Source: Veillonella sp. AM51-8BH (GTDB taxonomy: Bacteria; Bacillota; Negativicutes; Veillonellales; Veillonellaceae). From it: 10,655 bases of DNA. The notes beneath the pieces are model-generated. The model worked only from the letters and a program-made list of their open reading frames with translations. It was not told where the DNA came from and searched no databases. The stretch spans positions 1 to 10,655 of the forward strand of contig NZ_QSDY01000059.1 in the NCBI RefSeq assembly GCF_003463825.1, read 5' to 3'. Shown piece after piece: positions 6,050 to 10,655 of this stretch; the stretch's first letter is position 1, and each line of letters opens with the position of its first letter. Position numbers and translations under genes: made by a program.

Positions 6050-8243
6050 AACAGAAATTACTGCTAATGATGATGAAGCGGCTAACGCAACAACTGGTAA
6101 TGTAAAATTAACATCTACAACGGCTGCAGATGGTCATACAATTTACAATGTAAAACTTAATGATACATTGACATTTGGTACTGGCGCTAATGCCATTGTT
6201 ATTGATGGTACAGCGGGTAAGGCTACTATTGGTACTGCTGCTATTGATGGTGTTAATAATACAATTACAACTGGTGGTAATAAGGCGGTAACGTTAGATG
6301 GTACTACTGGTACAATTACAGGCAAAGCAGCGAATATCGGTGGTATTACTGTAGATGGTACAAATAACCATGTAACAGGTCTCGCTAATACGACTTGGGA
6401 TGGCAATGCTGTTTCTGGCCGTGCTGCTACAGAGGATCAATTGAAAGCAGTAGCTGATGCTGCGGCTAACCAAACATGGGAAATTACAGCTGACAAGGAT
6501 GCTGCTACATCTGGTAAACAAACTGGTACTAAGACAGATGCCAAAGTAGGTAAAGACGCAAAAGTTACGATGATTGCTGGTGACAATATCACAATCAACC
6601 AAAATGAGCGTGATTTCACATATTCCTTGAATAAAGATCTTGTGAATATGAACTCTGCAAGCTTCAACGGTACTGGTAATAACACAACTGTTATCAATGG
6701 TGATTCCATTACACAAACTGCTGGTACGCAAACGAATACATCTACTGCAGCTGGTAATACAGTAACAGATGGTGCTAAGTCTACCGCAACAACAGCTGAT
6801 GGTACTAAGATTACTGATGGTACAAAAACAAATACTTCCACAGCAGATAGCACAGTTATCGATGATGGCAATGGTAATAAAACAGCTCTTACTAAAGATG
6901 GTGTAACAATTACTGCAGCTGGTAAGGATCCTGTATCCTTAACTAAAGATGGCCTCGATAATGGGGGCAATAAAATTTCTAAGATTGCAGATGGTACAGA
7001 TGACACAGATGCTGTCAATGTACGTCAATTAGAAGCTAAGTCTAAGGCGTCTAAAACAGAATTGACTGCTAATGGTGGTGAAAGTGCTGGTAGTACTACA
7101 GGCAATATTGTATTGACTAAGACTACTGCCGCTGATGGACATATCATTTATGACAATAAATTAAATGATACCGTTACATTGGGTACAGATCCAACTAAGG
7201 CAGTAACTGTAGATGGTACAACTGGTACGATTAAAGCTGGTGATGGTGCCAATGCAGTTGCTATCGATGGCAAAAATGGTTCTGTAAAAGCTGGTGATAA
7301 GATTGCTCTTGATGGTAAGGATGGTAAGGCTACAATTGGTACTGTAGGTATCGATGGTAAAGATGGCATCATTACTACTGGTGGTAATAATCCTGTTGCT
7401 GTAAATGGCAAAGATGGTGTTGTTACAGGTTTGACTAATAAAACTTGGAATCCAAATAACATTACGTCTGGTCGTGCAGCTACTGAAGATCAAGTAAAAT
7501 CTGCTGTTGAAAATGCTGGCTGGAATGCAACTGTTGGTACAGAAGGCTCTGGTATTAATAGCACACCAACGGCAACTGCTGAAAAAGTAAAAACTGATGA
7601 AACAGTTACTTTCAAAGCAGGCAATAATATGATGGTTAGCCAAGCAGGTAAAACGATTAGTTATGCAGTAAATCCAGAACTCAAGGATATGAAGTCTGCT
7701 ACATTTAAAGATGAAGCCGGTAACACGACTGTAACAGATGGTAATGGCATAACAATTACACCTGGTAGTGCAAACCCTAATAATCCTAATGCAGGCCCTA
7801 TTTCCTTGACTAAGGATGGTCTCAATAATGGTAATAACCAACTTAAAGGCATTGCACCTGGTACAGATGATACTGATGCAGTAAATGTGAGTCAGTTGAA
7901 AGCATCTAATGCAAGAATTGGCGATGCTATTGGTCAAGTAGCGGGCGAGGTACAACGTGTAGGTGCTCATGCAGCAGCAATGGCAGCGTTGAAACCAATC
8001 CAATACGATCCATTGGAACCAACTCAAGTGATGGCTGGCGTAGGCAATTATCGTGGTGAAACAGCAGCGGCCTTAGGTCTTGCACACTATACAAACGAAG
8101 ATACAATGTTCAATGTTGGCGTATCTCTCGGTGCAAACCGTAATATGGTAAATGCTGGGGTAACTCACAAATTTGGCTCTAGCCAGAAAAGAAAAATATT
8201 CCTGATCGTTACAAAGCAGGCCCTATTAGCTCTGTGTATGTAA
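6018..8243 (+). CDS. Adhesin C-terminal stalk and YadA beta-barrel anchor fragment
   Basis: True homology in this frame starts at 6042 (ASKTEITAND...), immediately after the A7 run. The ATG at 6018 overlaps the previous frame by 32 bases and has no clear ribosome site. It contains two copies of the ASKTE...AADGH...KLNDT module, Trp-ring units (TWEIT near 6477, AGWNATV near 7518) and necks near 6970 and 7833-7898 (GIAPGTDDTDAVNVSQLK). The anchor follows: a short helix (ARIGDAIGQVAGEV), then AMAALKPIQYDP, MAGVGNYRGETAAALGLAHY, MFNVGVSLGAN and VNAGVTHKFG as the four strands. After FGSS (8183) a missing base shifts it into QKRKIFLIVTKQ..., which is junk ending at 8243. Alone it could not be secreted. 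Confidence 0.78.
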   Translation: MLLMQLKKASKTEITANDDEAANATTGNVKLTSTTAADGHTIYNVKLNDTLTFGTGANAIVIDGTAGKATIGTAAIDGVNNTITTGGNKAVTLDGTTGTITGKAANIGGITVDGTNNHVTGLANTTWDGNAVSGRAATEDQLKAVADAAANQTWEITADKDAATSGKQTGTKTDAKVGKDAKVTMIAGDNITINQNERDFTYSLNKDLVNMNSASFNGTGNNTTVINGDSITQTAGTQTNTSTAAGNTVTDGAKSTATTADGTKITDGTKTNTSTADSTVIDDGNGNKTALTKDGVTITAAGKDPVSLTKDGLDNGGNKISKIADGTDDTDAVNVRQLEAKSKASKTELTANGGESAGSTTGNIVLTKTTAADGHIIYDNKLNDTVTLGTDPTKAVTVDGTTGTIKAGDGANAVAIDGKNGSVKAGDKIALDGKDGKATIGTVGIDGKDGIITTGGNNPVAVNGKDGVVTGLTNKTWNPNNITSGRAATEDQVKSAVENAGWNATVGTEGSGINSTPTATAEKVKTDETVTFKAGNNMMVSQAGKTISYAVNPELKDMKSATFKDEAGNTTVTDGNGITITPGSANPNNPNAGPISLTKDGLNNGNNQLKGIAPGTDDTDAVNVSQLKASNARIGDAIGQVAGEVQRVGAHAAAMAALKPIQYDPLEPTQVMAGVGNYRGETAAALGLAHYTNEDTMFNVGVSLGANRNMVNAGVTHKFGSSQKRKIFLIVTKQALLALCM
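6042..6490 (+). repeat. Adhesin stalk module E, copy 1
   Basis: ASKTEITAND..., TTAADGHTIYNVKLNDTLT, KATIGTAAIDG, NTITTGGN, a GLANTTWDGN segment, SGRAATEDQLKAV, and the TWEIT Trp unit. It is matched by the longer copy at 7047-7530. Confidence 0.7.
6732..6900 (+). repeat. Short Thr/Asp/Gly-rich tandem repeats in the stalk
   Basis: The protein here cycles roughly every 15-16 residues through patterns such as TNTSTAAGNTVTDG, STATTADGTKITDG and TNTSTADSTVIDDG. The repeat is degenerate and low in hydrophobic residues, consistent with an exposed beta-rich stalk section. It lies between a Trp/GIN unit and the neck near 6970. Confidence 0.6.
7047..7530 (+). repeat. Adhesin stalk module E, copy 2
   Basis: ASKTELTANGG..., TTAADGHIIYDNKLNDTVT, SGRAATEDQVKSAV and AGWNATV match 6042-6490. 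It has extra short glycine-rich units of the form DGKxG (near 7266-7370: VAIDGKNG, IALDGKDG, VGIDGKDG). The internal DGK repeats suggest local expansion within the copy. Confidence 0.7.
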
Positions 8244-8431
8244 TGCAAGATGAAGTATCTAGTCTCAAGAAAGAAAATAGCGAACAAAAGACTGTTATCG
8301 CAGATCAAGCAGCTCGTCTCAATACGTTGGAAGCAGAAAATGAACGTCAACGTCAAGAGTTAGCTGAAACTAAACAAGGTTTAGAGGACTTGCGTGCAGC
8401 AGTTAGCCAATTGTTAGCATCTAAAGGCTAG
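8234..8431 (+). CDS. Adhesin C-terminal coiled-coil tail (out of frame)
   Basis: Homologous sequence in this frame begins at 8186: EKKNIPDRYKAGPISS, then VYVMQDEVSSLKKENSEQ, and regular heptads to the TAG at 8429-8431. Leu, Val and Ile recur at a/d spacing (EVSSLKK, TVIADQAARLNTLEAEN, ELAETKQGLEDLRAAVSQLL), indicating a coiled coil of about 60 residues. The GTG at 8234 is only the first possible start codon; no ribosome site precedes it. Because the strand ending HKFG is the last barrel strand, this tail would sit in the periplasm. It is the end of the adhesin, separated from it by one missing base near 8184-8186. Confidence 0.75.
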   Translation: MYVMQDEVSSLKKENSEQKTVIADQAARLNTLEAENERQRQELAETKQGLEDLRAAVSQLLASKG

Positions 8432-8483
8432 TAATTGATAGTTCGTATCAAAATCTAGGCTAATATAAAGTCTGATCAGAAAT

Positions 8484-8548
8484 AAAAGAACCTCTTATAT
8501 ACTGATATACCTAGTAGGGTATATTCGGATACTATAAGAGGTTCTTTT
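8484..8548 (+). terminator. Intrinsic terminator after the adhesin
   Basis: A perfect 16-bp inverted repeat (8484-8499 with 8533-8548; core AAGAACCTCTTATA) is topped by an inner 7-bp hairpin, ATATACC (8505-8511)/GGTATAT (8518-8524). It ends in a run of six T at 8545-8550. The opposite arm begins with AAAA, so it could work weakly in both directions. It lies 52 bp after the adhesin stop and separates it from the MATE gene. Confidence 0.9.
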
Positions 8549-8581
8549 TTGCAATTTTGATATAGATTATTAAATATAATC

Positions 8582-8611
8582 ATAATATATGAATGACTTT
8601 TCATATATTAT
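8582..8611. promoter_or_regulatory. 12-bp inverted repeat, candidate operator of the MATE gene
   Basis: ATAATATATGAA (8582-8593) and TTCATATATTAT (8600-8611) are perfect inverted arms around a 6-bp centre (8594-8599). The centre falls on the weak -35 (8593-8598), and the right arm reaches the spacer of the MATE promoter. The geometry suits a dimeric repressor or activator. The high A+T content makes chance symmetry easier. Confidence 0.45.
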
Positions 8612-8622
8612 TGTGATATAAT
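8593..8622 (+). promoter_or_regulatory. Promoter of the MATE gene
   Basis: A perfect TATAAT (8617-8622) is preceded by TGA, giving an extended -10. An 18-bp spacer leads back to a weak -35 (ATGACT, 8593-8598). Transcription would start near 8629, giving a leader of about 58 nt. Confidence 0.7.
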
Positions 8623-8686
8623 ACAGAAGATATTGGGGCTAATAGATAGCTCAATCTTATACGATCTTGCATGAATAGGAGTTACT

Positions 8687-10096
8687 ATGTTAGACCGCAT
8701 ACAACGATGGTTGTCCATTGATACTATGTTGCCCGCTACAGAACGATTAGGTCCTGTAGGTACAACAAAGCAGATGTATGGCAATTATTTGAAAATAGCT
8801 TGGCCTGCTACATTACAAGGTTTGATGCTGCAGTTTATGACAGCCATCGACTTAGCAATGGTTGGTGCTCTTGGTGCATCTGCTCTTGCTTCGGTAGGGA
8901 TTATGGGACAGCCAGAGATGGTGATGCTCATATTCTGTCGTGCTTTATCGATTGCAGTAACGGCTATTATAGCTCGCCGCCACGGTGAAGGCGAAGTAGA
9001 TGGCATGAATGCTGTACTTAAACAGTCTATTCTATTGAATTTCCTAATTTATGTACCTCTATTGGCGATATGTCTCTTTAATTTAGAACATATCTTACGC
9101 TTTACCGGTGCTGAAGATGGCTATATTGAAACGGCTGTGTGGTATGGACGTTTTATTGTTATTAGTCTTATATTCCAGTCCTTCAGTCAAATTGTAGGGG
9201 CTGCACTCATTGGGTATGGCAATACAAAGGTTATTTTTAAGTCCAATGTAGTAGGGAATATATTAAATACTATAATGAACTTCTTCTTAATTTATGGTAT
9301 TGGTTTCTTCCCTGAGCTCGGTGTTATGGGCGCTGGCGTTTCTACAATGATCAGTAGTGCTGTCATTGCACTATTATTACTGCGTACGATTTCACAACAT
9401 ACGACTACGGGTTTAACCTTGCGGCATCCTTCAAAATGGAAGTTCGAACGAACGGTATTACATACCATGTTCCACGTTGGTGGTAGTTCACTAGGGGAGC
9501 AGTTCTTTGAACGTTTTGGTATGTATACGTACACCATGATTGTTGCCTCTTTAGGTGCCGTACCTTTAGCAGCACATTATGTATGTATGAATTTGATGGA
9601 TATATTCTATTACTTTGCGATGGGCCTCGGCTTTGCCGGTGCGTCTCATACGGGACAGTGTCTTGGTCATAAACGACCAGATATTGCGAAGACGTATGGT
9701 AAAATTGGTGCCCGCATCGGTCTAGTAGTAGGCCTTGTAAGTGCTCTCATATTTATTGGCCCTGGCGATCTATTAGTACAGTTGTATACTCGTGAAAGTG
9801 AAGTCGTTACCTTAGCGGGTGCCTTAATGGGGATTATGGCTGTTGCAGCATTCCCTCAAGCATTACAGCAAGTATATTCTGGTGTTCTAAAAGGGGCAGG
9901 GGATACATATTATATTATGAAATATTCCCTTGTTAGTGTAGCTATTATTCGGCCTATCATTACATACCTATTGTGTATTACATTAGGTTTAGGGCTTTTA
10001 GGCGCATGGTTATCCTTGTGCTTTGACCAGTCCTTACGATTATGTTGTTCCTATATTCGATTTATTCGTGGTGCATGGCAGCATAAGATAGTTTAA
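8687..10096 (+). CDS. MATE-family multidrug/cation antiporter
   Basis: The protein has 469 residues, normal for MATE (multidrug and toxic compound extrusion, NorM/DinF-like) transporters, which export cationic drugs or metabolites across the inner membrane in exchange for Na+ or H+. About twelve hydrophobic segments are visible, in two halves. TM1 (about 36-58) ends in DLAMVGALGASALASVG, the family's first-helix motif (usually D-x-x-[MF]-[VI]-G-x-L-G). The first half contains ALIGYGNTK (173-181) and the second half the equivalent VLKGAGDT (400-407), showing the two-fold repeat. HTGQCLGHKRPDIAK (321-335) is the typical loop. The ATG at 8687 follows AGGAG (8677-8681) by 5 nt. The gene is intact. 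It has its own promoter and is preceded by the adhesin terminator, so it is monocistronic as far as visible. Substrate cannot be told from the sequence. Confidence 0.92.
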   Translation: MLDRIQRWLSIDTMLPATERLGPVGTTKQMYGNYLKIAWPATLQGLMLQFMTAIDLAMVGALGASALASVGIMGQPEMVMLIFCRALSIAVTAIIARRHGEGEVDGMNAVLKQSILLNFLIYVPLLAICLFNLEHILRFTGAEDGYIETAVWYGRFIVISLIFQSFSQIVGAALIGYGNTKVIFKSNVVGNILNTIMNFFLIYGIGFFPELGVMGAGVSTMISSAVIALLLLRTISQHTTTGLTLRHPSKWKFERTVLHTMFHVGGSSLGEQFFERFGMYTYTMIVASLGAVPLAAHYVCMNLMDIFYYFAMGLGFAGASHTGQCLGHKRPDIAKTYGKIGARIGLVVGLVSALIFIGPGDLLVQLYTRESEVVTLAGALMGIMAVAAFPQALQQVYSGVLKGAGDTYYIMKYSLVSVAIIRPIITYLLCITLGLGLLGAWLSLCFDQSLRLCCSYIRFIRGAWQHKIV

Positions 10097-10284
10097 TCTT
10101 ACACGACGATTGCAGAATTATTAATTTTGACTATCATTTAAATAGCACTTTTTCATATAAAACCTAATGTTTATAATATTCGATATAGGGCTTTGAAGTA
10201 GATGATAACTACAATGTTCTGCTATTTATCACTTTCTATATTGAAAAAATTAAAATAATTTATGAAAGGTTTATGAAAAAGTTC
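10097..10284. other. AT-rich intergenic region without a gene
   Basis: No convincing reading frame or terminator directly follows the MATE stop; only a 5-bp AAGAT/ATCTT stem without a T-run overlaps it (10085-10100). A TATAAT at 10172-10177 has no good -35. MATE transcripts would probably run on to the terminator at 10408-10448. Confidence 0.6.
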
Positions 10285-10313
10285 TTGCATATTCAATTTG
10301 TTTGATGTACAAT
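10285..10313 (+). promoter_or_regulatory. Promoter of a possible small RNA
   Basis: TTGCAT (10285-10290), exactly 17 bp, then TACAAT (10308-10313). Start is expected near 10320. The only thing downstream on this strand is a structured, gene-free stretch that ends in a terminator. Confidence 0.55.
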
Positions 10314-10319
10314 ACGAAA

Positions 10320-10449
10320 TGTGGAAAAAATGACACATTGGGGAATGTGTTATCGGACCAGAAATCTATGATTTCATGTATATATGTAAGGGATATATAT
10401 AAGAAACAAACAAAAACCGCCTTAGTTCAGCTAAGGCGGTTTTTGTTTT
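10320..10449 (+). ncRNA. Candidate small structured RNA
   Basis: Between the promoter and the terminator lie about 90 nt with two clean hairpins: ACACATT-GGGG-AATGTGT (10333-10350, extendable by two pairs) and GAAATC-tat-GATTTC (10361-10375). An AU-rich ATATAT/ATATAT pairing lies at 10380-10400, then the terminator stem. The only frames are tiny (MWKK; a 13-codon frame from 10330) and lack ribosome sites. No known RNA family is recognised. The alternative is that this is simply the 3' untranslated region of the MATE gene with a chance promoter. Confidence 0.35.
10408..10448. terminator. Bidirectional intrinsic terminator
   Basis: An 18-bp perfect stem (10408-10425 with 10431-10448; core CCGCCTTAG/CTAAGGCGG) has a 5-nt loop. 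T-rich tracts follow it on the plus strand, and on the minus strand (the A-rich 10401-10415). It serves the rightward transcripts (MATE and/or small RNA) and the minus-strand gene entering from the right edge. Confidence 0.9.
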
Positions 10450-10655
10450 ATAAATGATGGGTTATAGGACAAAAAGTGTGTGTGACTAATCCCAATAAGT
10501 TGGAAAATCTGTAGACATATGTAGCTCATTCCAAACAGGAGCATCACCCATTGAGGGATTGAACGATCTATTTGGCAATAATCAGATAACCGTTTGTAGA
10601 TAGCAGCAATCGATTCATCTGTAGGCATACAATTTAATATATCTGAAATAGAAAG
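10431..10655 (-). CDS. 3' end of an unidentified gene (partial, possibly frameshifted)
   Basis: The frame is open from the right edge (LSISDILNCMPTDESIAAIYKR...) to a TAG at 10431-10433, so the methionine at 10628 is probably internal and the gene starts outside the window. The family is not recognised. In this frame the stop falls inside the terminator stem, which is unusual, and the last 35 residues look unlike the preceding part. A one-base shift near 10555-10570 would instead give ...NPSMGDAPVWNELHM... ending TYWD at a TAG (10486-10488), about 38 nt before the terminator, a normal arrangement. I favour that reading; the true end is then 10486. Confidence 0.45.
   Translation of the reverse strand, partial: LSISDILNCMPTDESIAAIYKRLSDYCQIDRSIPQWVMLLFGMSYICLQIFQLIGISHTHFLSYNPSFIKQKPP

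Larger units (their letters stand above)
354..8431 (+). pseudogene. Giant trimeric autotransporter adhesin (YadA/Hia type), interrupted by three frameshifts
   Basis: Reading through three single-base indels gives one protein of about 2692 residues. It has an extended signal peptide (1 to about 54), a YadA-like head of about two dozen repeats containing an x-A-[IVL]-G strand (about 60-445), a neck (448-469), a long stalk of repeated modules (470 to about 2515), a YadA anchor (about 2516-2610) and a terminal coiled coil (about 2611-2692). Such proteins trimerise, export their passenger through a 12-stranded barrel (four strands per subunit) in the outer membrane, and mediate adhesion, autoaggregation and biofilm formation. 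The frames are 354 to about 4429, 4430 to about 6041, 6042 to about 8183 and 8186-8431. They are open throughout and continuous in homology, with no other damage, so the indels are either very recent, switchable, or sequence errors. If real, no anchored adhesin can be made from this copy. Confidence 0.85.

Noticed and set aside
7260..7370. Collagen-like triplets (DGKDGK, GKNG)
   Set aside because: Glycine is not kept at every third position over any useful length; these are stalk beta repeats.
8234..8431. Independent small coiled-coil protein gene
   Set aside because: Homologous coding begins at 8186, before any start codon, and there is no ribosome site; it is the adhesin's own tail.
8471..8480. 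TCTGATCAGA, a perfect 10-bp palindrome before the terminator
   Set aside because: Short, single occurrence, and not placed at a promoter; likely chance.

Overview
The window looks like a chromosomal stretch of a Veillonella-type organism (Negativicutes: Firmicutes with an outer membrane). This is an inference from three things: AT-rich DNA with Gram-positive-style ribosome binding sites and intrinsic terminators, a giant YadA/Hia-type trimeric autotransporter adhesin with an extended signal peptide, and the tail 'SVYVMQDEV...' plus coiled coil after the beta-barrel, which I recall from Veillonella adhesins. No database search was possible.

Layout. Positions 1-353 are a duplicated promoter/leader: a 109-bp block is repeated exactly 150 bp downstream, and its last 64 bp are repeated once more in tandem. 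Each copy holds an inverted-repeat leader, and the central copy has an extended -10 promoter. Positions 354-8431 are one adhesin gene (about 2692 codons when reconstructed). Three single-base length changes, near 4428-4430 (one base missing), 6035-6041 (one A too many in an A7 run) and 8184-8186 (one base missing), split it into four reading frames. As given, the first frame encodes only signal peptide, head and the first half of the stalk, and stops at 4517. The beta-barrel anchor and the final coiled coil lie in later frames. A strong terminator (8484-8548) closes the unit.

Next comes a MATE-family multidrug/cation antiporter gene (8687-10096) with its own promoter, which overlaps a 12-bp inverted repeat. 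The following intergenic region (10097-10407) holds a good sigma-A-type promoter pointing at a bidirectional terminator (10408-10448). This may be a free-standing small RNA of about 130 nt. At the right edge, on the minus strand, is the 3' end of an unidentified gene that may also carry a frameshift.

The adhesin and the MATE pump have separate promoters and terminators, and I see no functional link. The most notable points are the repeated regulatory leader, the adhesin's shuffled stalk modules, its post-barrel coiled coil, and the indels. Several indels in 10 kb, one of them in a homopolymer and one possibly in an unrelated gene, make read or assembly error a serious alternative to phase variation or gene decay.
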